From Manis javanica (lineage: Eukaryota; Chordata; Mammalia; Pholidota; Manidae): a DNA stretch of 64,000 bases. The stretch lies in the NCBI RefSeq assembly GCF_040802235.1, contig NC_133157.1:25127501-25191500 (forward strand), in the 5' to 3' direction. A model generated the notes under the pieces. That model was not told where the DNA came from. It searched no databases and worked only from the letters and a program-made list of their open reading frames with translations. Positions 23,695 through 34,310 of this stretch are shown here, piece by piece (position 1 is the stretch's first letter; each line of letters starts with the position of its first letter). The position numbers and the translations under genes are program-made.

Positions 23695-23860
23695 AGATCA
23701 TTTTGAAATCCAACTGTGGTCTTTATTAGTTTTTTGATCTTGGGGCAATTCCTTAACTTCTTTGAGGCTAAGTTTCCTTTTATGTAAAATGAGAGCGAAC
23801 CTCATAGGGTTTTGGTGAGGATTAAGTGAGGTGATGAATATGATAAGGTCCAGCTCAAAG
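23695..23860 (+). mobile_element. MIR SINE
   Basis: Sense MIR: ttgatcttggggcaattccttaacttctttgaggctaagtttccttttatgtaaaatgagag, then catagggttttggtgaggattaagtgagg. It lies 150 bp from an antisense MIR. Confidence 0.85.
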
Positions 23861-24314
23861 TCTACTCATCCCCAAAGTGCCACATGGGCAAACCACAGAC
23901 ACATCTTCATAGCTGTTTGTCACAGTACTGAATCTGTCCCTCAACAGGTGGAAGAGAAGAGAAAAGAGGGAGGGCCAGGCAAATAAGGTTTTTATTGTTT
24001 CTAGGCAACCACAGAAAAGGAATAATATAAGGCATTTCTCATAAGGGTGCTGCACAAGCTACCTCACAAAAAGACTCTCTGTCGGGTTTTAAAAGTAGGA
24101 TACAACTATGGATGGTCACAGAATGGTACAATTATTCAAAATTCTTCCCAAACTGCTACTCCTCTCTCCTTCCTCTTTCTCTCCTTCCATCCCTTTCTCT
24201 CCTAATTCTTAAACTATCCAGTGAAGAAGATAAGAGAGATATTTTCATTCCAATTTTGTAAACAATCAAATTGGAATTCTGAGAAAATTATACACAGCCA
24301 CCCACTTTGGGCTC
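23861..24314. other. Unique sequence
   Basis: Contains a C/T-rich patch at 24160-24205; otherwise nothing recognised. Confidence 0.5.
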
Positions 24315-24420
24315 AAAGCCATCCTGAACTGTAATCTTCTTGAGGCCAGGATCCGTAACTTGTTTTTCTTATATATCTTCCCAAAAGGTCCTCAAAAATT
24401 AGCTGTTGACTATAATGCGT
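24315..24420 (+). mobile_element. L2 3' end fragment
   Basis: Sense L2 tail: ctgtaatcttcttgaggccaggatccgtaacttgtttttctta, corresponding to the 'gtgagctccttgagggcagggact' block, then a degenerate end. Confidence 0.7.
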
Positions 24421-26439
24421 TAGTCTGAGACCTGCTTCTTCAGGAGGCTCAGCCGTTTTGTTCAGAAGCAGAATCTCAGATTAAATGTCAAGGTCACAGA
24501 AGCTCTGGAAAGCTTCTTCAGTTGGTACTTATCTGTTTAGGAATAACTTATTTTAAACGACTTGGTACATTGTTATGTTCCATTGCTAATCCATACTTTT
24601 ATTTCTAGTTTTTGAATAATATGTGTACTTTTTTTGAGGAATAGCATAGGAACAAAAACAGTGAGTATGGATAAATTTTCACTTAAAAAAAAAAAACTTG
24701 ACGTTAGCTCATCCTCCTGGTTGGCTTTAAGTTGCAAGTACATTTAACTGACCTTGGACATGACAACGGTTTAAAACCAGAATGCGTGAAATTTTACTGC
24801 GGGCATATTTATCTTAAGTTGAAATGGAAGTTGCTGTCTCAGAATATTATCTTAGTCTGGTATTATCTCTGATTGAAGGCAGGACATATTGTCCTGCCTA
24901 TTCAAAATATACTTCATTTGGACCCAAAATAAAAATATGTCAAATGTGAAGAGACCCATACTTGAACCTTGACTCCCCAGATTTGCAATGTTCCATTATG
25001 AATAACACTAAAGCTGCTCTCTGTCTCCAAGTCAAATAACCCCTTTTTCTCCTTCCCGAGCTTGTAAAAATTAAGATAATGCTGCAGAGTACTGACTTCC
25101 TTAGAAGAAACGGTTTGCTGGGTAAACGTTGAGACTCCCCTGGATTCTTAGTACCACCGGTCGTCACTACTAAAGTCAAAAATAGGACAGAGAAGACGTG
25201 TTTTGCTTCCGACAATTTGACAACTGGATTTTTCCAACCACCTTTGAACCTTTTGATGTTCAAATTCCTCACTGGCATGCATTCCAAAGCCTTGCAGGGC
25301 TCCTGAAATCTGAGAAGTCTCCTCACCAGAGCCACACTGCGTGAAGCGGAAGGCTCCTAGATGTGGGTGCAGCCTGGCTCCTGGGACCAACAGGGAGAAC
25401 CACGGCCAGCCCTTTAGATGATGCTCCCTTTCTGCTCTGCCCATTCGGTTTGAGGCCCCCTTTGTTTCCTTTCTGGGGAGGGGGTTTCGCCACCAACAGG
25501 GTTCTCTCACCTCCAGCACTTTCTGATGGGGGATCCATCTTCTCAGGCCCGGCACGGACGGTTCTTTGACTGTCACTCACAGCTGGAGGACAGTCCAGCC
25601 TGGAGATAAATCTCTCACAGATTGCTCATTCTTTTCCAGGAGGCTGTGAGGAGAATGATCAATGCAGTGATACAGGGCTAGTTTGCTCAGTGAAGCACAG
25701 AGAGAGAAAGAGAGAGGGAGAGTACAAAGAGCCCATTTAAATACCTAAGTCCCCTCCACTCCCCTCCTCCTAAGGCACAGCCTTGCTCTTAAAATTTCCA
25801 CAGATGTATCTACAAATGGTGACCTCAGGAAGATGGCTGGCAAAGCCAAAAATACAACCTCAGGAGGTGACCCCAGCAGCTTCCTGAACATGAAGCCCTG
25901 CATGCATTTCGAAGAAGGCAACTCTTCCCTGTAACTGCCTGAGCTGCCAGCTGTTTCATGCCCTGGAAAGCAAGCCCTGGACTAGTGAGACTGAGAGATT
26001 AGCAGGATGTTACTGGAGCACCAACAGGTGCAAGAAGACAAATATTCATTTGCTAAGATGTTGAACCCCTGCTACAGGCCTCAGGCTGGCAACAATTTGC
26101 TCTCTCCAAGAACCCAGAGGTATTTCTGGGGTGGCAGGTCATTCCACACAGGTCAGAAGTCTTGTTTTTGTGTGTGTGTTGTGCCCTGCATTCACTGTGC
26201 ATTCCAGGAGTTAGTTTGTCTCTACGGCAACTGGGCACTAACCTGGACTGCCTTTGCCCTCTCTTTTAGACTGTCTTCACGTAAGGTGCAAGTTATCTCC
26301 TCTCCATGCCCACAGCCTCGTGGTTTCCATCAAGCCGGAAACAAGTTTCCCATATCCCATCCATACCACTGGGCACATGCCTTATAATTGGTTCCTTGCT
26401 ACCAGTTTCTTCCTCCCCTACTCATGCTCTTCCCATGGT
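24421..26439. other. 2 kb of unique sequence with a GC-richer patch
   Basis: No transposon recognised. 25330-25600 is clearly GC-richer than its surroundings, with scattered CpGs and overlapping antisense frames of 85-142 codons that show no domain. A short GA run lies at 25695-25725. It could be a regulatory region or noncoding exon; there is no direct support. Confidence 0.4.
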
Positions 26440-26570
26440 CCGTCACATCAGAGGGATTGTTTGAAGCTCAGACTTCACAATGTCATTCTCCTGCTTAAAA
26501 ATACTCAGTGGCTCCTAATCAACAGGATGAATTTAATTTCTCTGTCACCCTGGGTTCTGGTATGATGTGG
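26440..26570 (+). mobile_element. L2 fragment
   Basis: Sense L2: cacaatgtcattctcctgcttaaaaatactcagtggctcctaat, then aggatgaatttaatttctctgtcaccctggg. Confidence 0.75.
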
Positions 26571-27624
26571 AAAGCCAGAGTGAGAAACCTTTTTTGTTGT
26601 AACACACCAAGGCATCATTCGTCACTTAGCCTAAACTGAGTGAAACAGGTTCACCTAATGTCATCTTGCTCGATGTAAAAAAATGACAAGAGGAGAACTA
26701 GTAGCGTCCAACTGCGTCTTCAAGAAGAAACGTGTTTGAGCAGCACTCTGCTAAGTTCAAGCCTGTTCTAGGCCTTCCTCGAGCTAGTAATTAGAGAAAT
26801 TAAGTCATGGAAGTCTGAGGCTTTCATCATGATTCAAAACACTTTAGTCTGAGAATTCCCCTATACCAGAGAGAAAGAAGTAATTTGAACATCTGAAAAA
26901 AACAATCATGACCCCAGGGTATGATGTGGTTTCCAGAACAGAGAAAAAGACCCAAATTTTTAAAGTTTCTAGGGTGCACCAAATATCACAGTAGATAGAT
27001 ATATGAAACAGGGGTCCCAGCATTGTCCTAAATGGGCATTCAGACTTGTCCACATATGTCTGAGAAGTTGGGGCAGACAGATGCCTTTTTTGCGTAAAGA
27101 CGTGAGGAGTTTCCTGGGAGAGAAAACAGTGAAAAGGAGGCAACTGAATAGAGGGCTCTGTCATTCTGAGATTGGCACAAAGCCTGCTGGATTTGTCTCC
27201 AAGCACAGCCCCAGTGGAATTCATCATATCTGAGTCCTTCGGAATGAGGGAGCTGAAGAAAACAACTACTGAACCCCTTCATGAAGTCCTGTGAATCATC
27301 AAGTCTCACTCGGCCCTGCAAGGGGACCGACGCCTGTATGGAATGGGACATAAAGCAGGGGCTGGGGTCTTTTCCTCCACCTTGACCTAGAATGTCTCAA
27401 AGTTGTCAGGCCCCGTTCAGTTTTAGGAGTTGCTTACTTGTTGCTAGTGGCACTGAGCAAATGCCCTGCTGTAGAGAGGGCAACAAATATGGCACCAGGA
27501 AGGAGATACTCTTGAAAACTGCTCTAAACACTTGAAAGTCATTACATGTAGATGACATCATAGGCACACAAAAGGCCCAAAGCTATAGAAGCAGCAGTAT
27601 TATTGCTGATGTGACCCCATTAAT
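26571..27624. other. Unique sequence
   Basis: Overlapping frames on both strands around 26.84-27.35 kb (up to 127 codons) show no domain. No repeat recognised. Confidence 0.45.
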
Positions 27625-27720
27625 ATCTACTCAGTCAATCAGCAGTTCTGTGGCTAGCACTTAGTCTATGCAGAGCAAATGTTGTGAGCAATAACCCTTG
27701 ACCTTAAGGCGCTAGTCTCT
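27625..27720 (-). mobile_element. L2-type fragment (antisense)
   Basis: Short, decayed: gcagagcaaatgttgtgagcaataacccttgaccttaaggcgctagt, equivalent to the 'ggcactg...aacaa...ccctgccctcatggag' block. Confidence 0.4.
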
Positions 27721-27739
27721 AGCCCTTCACAGGCTGACA

Positions 27740-27890
27740 ATACTAGAATCTAATAACACATTACCTCTTTAATTATCACATCAACTCCATTAGGGATACT
27801 TTATCTTCTTTTTACAAGAAGGGAAACTGAGGCCCAGGGAAGTTAAGTCACTTGCCTAAGGTCACATGGCTTGTAAGCAGTAGAGACCAG
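27740..27890 (-). mobile_element. MIR SINE
   Basis: Antisense MIR: tttaattatcacatcaactcc, gaagggaaactgaggcccagggaagttaagtcacttgcctaaggtcacatggcttgtaag. Confidence 0.9.
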
Positions 27891-28984
27891 CCAGGCAAGT
27901 CAGATAAGATGACATGAACAATGAATGCTCAATGCAAGGCAGCATTTCTGCTGATTACACACAAAACAAAAAGAGGAAGAGAAACCAAGGAAGTTCTACA
28001 GACCTTCCTTCGGTGGCTCTTTAGTGGAGCTCTGTCACCTGCTTCTGGGACCCGGGGGTAAAAGAGCAGCTGCCAGAGGCCCCTCCACCTTGCTCTGCCT
28101 CCAGTTCCCTCTCCAGTAGCTCTGGCGATTCTCTCCCATGCCGACCTGAGCCTCAGGAGTCATCAAATCGGTAACTGATATTCAGAAAGCAGGTATAGGC
28201 TTAACTGAAGTGGATCTGGTATGTTAATTAAGTGTTTTATGGAACCTCTGAGATCTCGGATGACACTCGGTAAATATTCCTTACTGAATCTGTGAGCAGG
28301 CTCTGTAAAATAAAGCGATTTCAATGTCCTGACAGATGGGCCATAGCAATTGACGGTATGGCTATGATTTCAACAGATTACATACAATGAAAAATCTGGA
28401 CAATATGTGCTTTCTGTGATTGCTGCCTATGTACTGGTCACCCTCTGGAAGGGAGAACTCGACTCCTTTCATTTTGGATTCAGGCAGAAGGGGCTTCTGA
28501 CATGTTTGCAGTCTTTTGTCTGGGCACTAAGGAAAAAAAAAAAAAAACAACCTTCCAGTTCTGCTTCCTGGTTCTTGAATGAACTATTCAGCCCACTAAA
28601 AGCCATTTGTAAAGCATCTCTCAAAAGGACAGCAGTGATTAAATTTCCCCTCCTCCTCTTGAGTTCACAGCCCTCTCCCTCCCTGCCATGCCACTGGAGA
28701 GAGCCTGCTCTAGGTTCCACTGCATCCTCAGCTCTTTCAGAGCAGCAGTGAAGATTGTTGGAAGGAGTTTGTATAAGGATGTGGGCCCACACACAATCCA
28801 GTAATTCTCTCAGCTTGTGATGTTAAACATGTTTTTTCAAACAGATAAATACCTGGTAATCAAAATATTTTTAAAACATCTACATAGAGATCGTCTTAAG
28901 TTGAAAAGAACAAATTCTAAGTTCTTAATCTCTGAGTTTTGCCTACCATGGACAACTGCATTGGAGAATAAAATTTCAGCATTT
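27891..28984. other. Unique sequence, candidate conserved stretch 28130-28400
   Basis: Repeat-free. TTAATTAA at 28224-28231 and a moderate-complexity, non-decayed texture make 28130-28400 a candidate conserved noncoding element. A15 run near 28530. Confidence 0.4.
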
Positions 28985-29310
28985 CCTAACCAGTCACCAA
29001 AAACACAAATTTTGTATGATTCTACTTATATGAGATACTCAGCGCAGTCAAACTCATAGGGACAGACAGGAGAAGGGTGGTTGCCAGGGTCTGGGGGAAG
29101 GAGAATGGGAAGTTATTGCTTAAGGGGGGAGATTTCCACTTGTACAGGATGGAAAGAGTTACGGAGGCGGATGGTGGTGATGGCTGCACAACATTACGAA
29201 TGTATTTAATACAACTGAACTATACACTTAAAAATAAAATAGTTAAGATGATAGATTTTATGTTATGTGTACTTTACCACAACAAAAAACAATTGAAAAA
29301 AAAACCCAAA
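28985..29310 (+). mobile_element. L1M 3' UTR fragment
   Basis: Sense L1M tail: tatgattctacttatatgagatactcagcgcagtcaaactcatagggacaga, gggtggttgccagggtctgggggaagg, aggcggatggtggtgatggctgcacaac, aactgaactatacacttaaaaat, and tttatgttatgtgtactttaccacaac, then an A-rich end. Confidence 0.9.
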
Positions 29311-29459
29311 TGAGGAAATTAAAAACAAAACAAACAATTTTTCATTTCCTTTTTTGCTACCTTACACTTCATCAAGAATTATCATCTTCTGCCTACAATG
29401 GCTGGTATATGTTCAGACGATGAAAGGAATCCTGTGCAGCCCCACAGTTAGATAAAGGC

Positions 29460-29670
29460 AAAATTGCCTATGGAAATGACCGAACCCTTAATTAGCTAAT
29501 TGCAGGTGCAATTGGCCGCTTGCACCATCAGATGAAGGGCAAGTGGTTAATTGAGCCCACAAGTGACCTACTCAGTCAGAACTAACAAATGGCTCATCAG
29601 ATGAAGCCCCAGCCAAAATGTGTCTGCAAACAATAGCATGTGTGAAAACTGCACAAATCAGAAGCAGCAT
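29460..29670. promoter_or_regulatory. Candidate enhancer with clustered homeodomain and E-box words
   Basis: Repeat-free block. TTAATTAGCTAATTG (29488-29502) is a near-palindrome with two TAATT homeodomain cores. It abuts CAGGTG (29503-29508) and CAATTGG (29509-29515). GGTTAATTGAG follows near 29545, and the 12-mer CATCAGATGAAG occurs twice (29526-29537 and 29594-29605), each with a CAGATG E-box. Such packing is typical of deeply conserved developmental enhancers. Function and conservation are inferred, not seen. Confidence 0.45.
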
Positions 29671-29879
29671 TCAGGCTGCTATCTAAAAACAAAACCCACA
29701 AAATACATGTTAATTCAGAAAGTGATCAAGATAAGGAAAATTCTCTACTGAACCATGATCATGGGGGAACTTAGGGAGATGAGTGATGCAGCAATTTGGG
29801 GGATCAAAGGCCATAGACATTGGAAAGAGCATTTGGTCTGAGTCATCCTTATGCATTCTTATTTGAAACTTTCAGGAAA

Positions 29880-29995
29880 ACTTGTCATGCTCTCATTGTA
29901 CATTCTTATTCACAGAGGGTATCCACAGAGCTCAGCACAAAATCTTGTACAGAATAAGGGCCTGGGAAATGAAAATGAATGAATGAATGGAAAGA
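29880..29995 (+). mobile_element. L2 3' tail fragment
   Basis: Sense L2 end: cacagagctcagcacaaaatcttgtacagaataagggcctgggaaatg, then the aatgaatgaatgg end repeats. Confidence 0.55.
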
Positions 29996-30189
29996 CACCA
30001 TATTTGCATAAAGACTGCTAAGAGCGCAAGTGCAGCCACCTCAGTAAATTGATAGTACTGACAAGTTTCTGTTGGGTTTCCCTAAAACTGAACATTTTTG
30101 TTTGACTGTGTTTCTCCTGCATGCAAGTTAACTCACAGGAGGAAAATGATTATGAAGATGTTGACACAGCAATAATAATAGTGTATATT

Positions 30190-30590
30190 CACCAGGTTAG
30201 GTTAGGTCTATGCTGAAGTAGAAACCCCAAAATCTCCATGGCCCAAAACCACAGAAGTTTATTTCTTCCTCATACAAAATCCATTCTGTTATTTCTCCTT
30301 CTCACCAGAATTCTTTCATCCTGGGATTCAGCCATTCTCAGCAAAGGCCTCTACCCTTACCAGTCCAGAGAACAAGACCAGAGAACTTGCAGAGAAATTG
30401 TCTCAGCAGCTCCTGGATGTGTCACATGTCCCTTCTGCTCACATTTCATAGGCCAGAATTGCTCAAGTGGTCCTGCCTAACTGCAGGGGTTGGTGGAGTA
30501 CAGGCTCCCATCTGCTCAGAAAAGAGGAGAGCTGGGACAGGGTTGGGTGAATCTATGGTATTTTCTCTGTCACAGATTTCCAAAGACAAA
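30190..30590 (-). mobile_element. MaLR-like LTR (antisense)
   Basis: Antisense LTR: aaaatctccatggcccaaaaccacagaagtttatttcttcctcatac, where 'ctcagtggcttaaaacaacaaaggtttatttctc' is usual, then ctcctggatgtgtcacatg and tgcaggggttggtggagtacagg. Same family type as the LTRs at 40.9-41.5 and 50.9-51.3 kb. Confidence 0.6.
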
Positions 30591-30599
30591 GAAGAATAA

Positions 30600-31735
30600 A
30601 AAACAATCCATCCATTTGGAGATTTAGAATACCTCTTGATAAATATTATATTAAAGAAGTAATCAAAATTAAATCTACAAATAATTTAGAAATGAATAAA
30701 AAGAGAGATTTTCACAGTGAAACATATAAGCCAAAGTGGGATTCATAAGGAAATGCAAAGCCGTAACTCTTTAAGAGGAAAGATAAGATGAAAATAAGTG
30801 CCCCAGATCTTCTTCACTCAAGAATTTTAATTGAAATTAAAATGTTAATGAAAAACAAGAAGTGTTGGTGAGGATGTGGAGAAAAGAGTACACCTATATA
30901 CTATCGATGGGAATATAATTGTGCAATCACTACCAAAACAGTGTGGAAGTTCCTCAAAAAATTAAAAAACAGCTACCATTTGATTGAGCAATCCCACTTT
31001 TGGATATTTATCTGAAGAAATTGAAAACACTAATTCAAAAAGATATATGCACCCCTCTGTTCATTGCAGCATTATTTACAAGAGCTAAGATATGGAAACA
31101 ACCTAAGTGTCCACAGATGTATGAATGAAACTATGTACATGTGTGTTTACACACACACACACAAACACACACACTGGACTACTATTCGGCCATAAAAAAA
31201 TGAATGAAATCTTGCCATTTGTGACAGCATGGATGGACCTTGAGGGCATTATGTAGTGTGAGTATGTCAGGCAGTGAAGCAAAAATACCAAATGATCTCA
31301 CTTTTATGTGGAATCAAAAACAATCAAAACCAAGCTCGTAGATATGGAGAACAGACTGATGGTTGCCAGAGGCAGGGAGTGGGAGTGGATGAAATGGACA
31401 AAGGCAGTCAAATAGTACAAACTGTCAGTTATAATATAATTAAGTCCTGGAGCTGTAATATACATCATGGTGACTACAGTTAATGACACTGTATTGCATT
31501 ATTTGAAAGTTTGCTAAGAGAGTAGATCTTTAAAGTCCACAAAAAATAATTGTAACTGTGTGTGGAGGAATTAACTAGACTTACAGTGGTGAGCATTTCA
31601 CAATATATACAAATACTGAATTATTATGTTGTTGACCTGCAACTAATATGTTATCTATTTAATTATTATTTTGTACACCTGCAACTAATATGTTATATAC
31701 ATAATTATGCCTCAATTTTTAAAAAAAGGATCTTA
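30600..31735 (+). mobile_element. L1MA/MB-like ORF2 end and 3' UTR
   Basis: Sense ORF2 end: aagtgttggtgaggatgtggagaaaag, caaaacagtgtggaagttcctcaaaaaattaaaaaacagctaccatttgattgagcaatccc, attgcagcattatttacaagagctaagatatgg, cataaaaaaatgaatgaaatcttgccattt. The 3' UTR follows: gatggttgccagaggcaggg, gtgactacagttaatgacactgtattg. 30600-30830 looks like more upstream ORF2 and is less certain. A short CA run sits at 31151-31174, and ACCTGCAACTAATATGTTAT occurs twice (31635-31654 and 31677-31696) in the tail. Confidence 0.85.
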
Positions 31736-32074
31736 AAGAGGCAGCAAAATAACACAAAAGAAATGTGATCTAGGAATTATCGAAGACTTAAAAAATGATG
31801 AAATAAAATATATTTTAAAAGATCATACTAATATAAATTTTAAATGTGTTCTTTGTAAAGATTTATAAAGCAACAGATTTTTGGCTAGTAGGATTACAGA
31901 GAATAAAGGGTTCCTATGAACAGTATTATGAACAACATCGGAGACACAAATACAGAGGAAAACTGATGAAGACCTAGGAAAAGAGTAATTATTAAACATA
32001 GGAACTATTTTTCTTTACTTAAATTTCTCTCTCCTCCTCATATTCATTCCCCAAATTGAAGTACTTGCTCCAGA
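31736..32074. other. Unassigned AT-rich sequence
   Basis: Begins right after the L1 tail. No repeat or gene recognised. Confidence 0.45.
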
Positions 32075-32255
32075 GTTAGGGCTGTGCTCTGGGGTTCAGT
32101 GCCCAGGCTCAGATCCTGACTCCACCCTCCTAGCTGTGCCACTTTGGCCAACTTAATTAACTCTCAGTGATTCAGGTTCTTAATCCACAGTTACTCACAA
32201 GATAATTACATTTAGCATGTAAATACGCTATCAATGAACATTGTTATCATTCTTT
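32075..32255 (+). mobile_element. MIR SINE
   Basis: Sense MIR: gtgctctggggttcagtgcccaggctcagatcctgactccaccctcctagctgtgccactttggccaacttaattaac, then a degenerate 3' half. Confidence 0.8.
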
Positions 32256-32339
32256 AAATGGGACTTCAAGCATGTGATTTTTAAACGGGTCGAGAAAAAA
32301 CTGTTAAAACATAGATCATTTATATTTCCATCAGTTATT

Positions 32340-32440
32340 CCAGAGCACAGAAAGCAGTCTAACTAACATCATAGTAATTTAAAGATGGAGCATGGGCACA
32401 GCAACAGAAACACAGATCAATGGGCCACAAATGCCAACCC
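32340..32440 (+). mobile_element. Old L1M ORF2 fragment, left piece
   Basis: catagtaatttaaagatggagcatgggcacagcaacagaaacacagatcaatggg follows the ORF2 'agtaatcaaaacagcatggtactggcac...acacatagatcaatgg' order. It probably belongs with 33040-33320, the next part of ORF2. Confidence 0.5.
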
Positions 32441-32770
32441 TTTAAAGAACCACACAGCAATATAAATGAGAAAAGGAGGCTTGGTGTAAGAAAGACTAGG
32501 CATGCATTCTTTTCTCAGTCCACTGTTGATACTCTGTTTTAATAGCTACATGGGATTAAGAAGTAGCTCCTGCATATAAAAATATTAAGTGAATAAATGG
32601 GCAATCATGGCTAAGCCATCATCTGGCATACTGGAGGTAATAGGGAGCAAGGGACCAAAAAACTAGAGGACACGGGCACCTGTTAAATGGGGTACTGGCC
32701 TCTGAGCTATAGCCAAACACGAACATGCCAAGTTAAACACCCAGTATAAACGCATCATCTCATTTCTTTT
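32441..32770. other. Unassigned insert between L1 pieces
   Basis: About 330 bp that does not match the old L1 order on either side nor the young L1 tail. It could be extra young L1 sequence, another mobile element or transduced DNA. Confidence 0.4.
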
Positions 32771-33020
32771 AAGGGTGGGGAAAAAGAAGGGGGACATTAC
32801 GATTAGCATGTATAGTGTGGGGGGTGCATGGGGAGGGCTGTGCAACACAGAGAAGACAAGTAGTGATTCTACAGCATCTTACTACGCTGATGGACAGTGA
32901 CTGTGAAGGGATATGTGGGGGGAATTTGGTGAAGGGGGGAGCCTAGTAATCATAATGCTCTTCATGTAATTGTAGATTAATTATACCAAAATTTAAAAAA
33001 TAAATAAATAAAATAAAAAT
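32771..33020 (+). mobile_element. Young L1 3' tail (lineage-specific subfamily)
   Basis: Low-divergence 3' UTR, sense: gggacattacgattagcatg, tgcaacacagagaagacaag, catcttactacgctgatgg, then tcatgtaattgtagattaatt and an A-rich end of TAAA units. Its reverse complement matches blocks of the 8318-8480 3' UTR. Target-site duplications could not be resolved. Confidence 0.8.
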
Positions 33021-33039
33021 TATTTTTTTTATAAAAAGG

Positions 33040-33322
33040 TAGATCTATACATATTTACCAAAAAAATGCTGGATCCCTACTTCACACCATACAAATGGCT
33101 AAATTTCAGCTGGTTTAAAGAGAGAAATGAAACTTAAAATAATGTTTTTATAATCACAGAGTAAAACAGCTTTGCTAAGCAGTGTACAAATAAGAGGAAA
33201 ATTAACATGTTAGACTACATAAAGTTAAAAATATTTGTCTTATAAAAGACACTGGTGGTCTTAAAAGGCAAGTAATAGTCTTAGAGAAATACACACAAAG
33301 TATAAAACCAAAGATTAAAATT
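33040..33322 (+). mobile_element. Old L1M ORF2 fragment, right piece
   Basis: Sense ORF2: gctggatccctacttcacaccatacaaatggctaaatttcagctgg, ttagactacataaagttaaaaatatttgtcttataaaagacactgg. This follows directly downstream of the 32340-32440 text in intact L1s. Confidence 0.75.
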
Positions 33323-33325
33323 AGA

Positions 33326-33375
33326 ACAGTACTGCCTAGTAGAACTTTCTGTGATGAGGAAATGTTACCAGTTTG
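33326..33375 (+). mobile_element. Short DNA-transposon (MITE) end, family not named
   Basis: agtactgcctagtagaactttctgtgatgaggaaatgtta resembles the end of a common mammalian MITE ('ctgtccaatagaactttctgcgatgatggaaatgtt'). A related piece lies at 34195-34310 in the opposite sense. Confidence 0.5.
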
Positions 33376-33449
33376 ATGTGTATTCTTCTGGATATTTCTC
33401 TCTACATTTGTATGCATATTCAGGTAAGCACAAATATGTAATGATAATA

Positions 33450-33695
33450 ATGCTAATAATAATAATATTGCTCACTATGTGCCATGTACTGTTCTTAAGG
33501 CTTTTCAAATATTTATTTAGGCCTTATAATACTCCTATGAGATAGGCACTATTGTTATCCCCATTTTACAGAGGAAGTAACTGATACATAGAGGAGCTTA
33601 GTAATTTTCTGAAGGGCATACAGTTAGCAAGTGTCAGAGACACAGTTCAGTCTTATGCAGTCTGGCCCCAGAGCCTATACTCTTAAACTTTACAC
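33450..33695 (-). mobile_element. MIR SINE, nearly full length
   Basis: Antisense MIR: tcactatgtgccatgtactgttctta, ccttataatactcctatgagataggcactattgttatccccattttacagagg, cttagtaattttctgaaggg, ctggccccagagcctatactcttaaac. A small ATA/AAT run (33443-33468) precedes it. Confidence 0.9.
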
Positions 33696-33719
33696 TAAAT
33701 TTCCTCACATAGGATTTTT

Positions 33720-34170
33720 AGTTTTCTTGATTATTTTCATTATTGTTTTGTTAATCATAAATGGAATTTTATTGCACATACAGTTCTACAAATAATATTT
33801 TTCACTAAGTCTAGCAGGTATGTGTCATCTCCAGAACATATATCTCTACTTCATTCTCTTTACTGGCTGCATGATATGTCATAGTAGATGAGATGTGCCA
33901 TGACTAATTTAACTACTCGGACATTGTTAGATATCAAGGTTTCCAAAAAGAATCATCCAGGGGGCACCACTCATACAAACTACAAGACGAAGGGCATTCA
34001 CTGGAGTTGGGTAGCACTACGCCCATGTAATCCCACATATGTTGCCAATCTTTGTTTATTGTTAGTCTGAAGAGTGAAAAACAATATCTAATTTTTGGTT
34101 GGTATTGAGCTTCAGCATCTTTTTAGATCTTCACTGACTTTTCTAATTTCCTCTATTGATTATTTTATAT
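33720..34170 (-). mobile_element. Old L1M 3' fragment (antisense)
   Basis: Antisense: atttttcactaagtctagcagg, ttcattctctttactggctgcatgatatgtcatag, aatttaactactcggacattg, gttgccaatctttgtttattg, gagcttcagcatctttttag. 33948-34020 does not fit the L1 and may be a small insert. Confidence 0.65.
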
Positions 34171-34194
34171 TATTAATTTGTGGACGTATCTATA

Positions 34195-34310
34195 GTCCAC
34201 ATCTGTACTGTCCAATATGATAGACCCTGGTCACATATAACTGCTTTTATGTATGTTAAAGTTAAATATTAAGTTCCTCAGTCACACTAGCCACAGTTTA
34301 AATGTATATG
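34195..34310 (-). mobile_element. MITE fragment, same family as 33326
   Basis: atctgtactgtccaatatgatagaccctggtcacatataactgc, later aagttcctcagtcacactagccac, matches the inner and terminal parts of the same MITE type. Confidence 0.55.

Noticed and set aside
25148-25576. 142-codon minus frame
   Set aside because: Overlaps two other frames on the same strand and one on the opposite strand, as expected in GC-richer DNA; no recognisable domain or splice sites.
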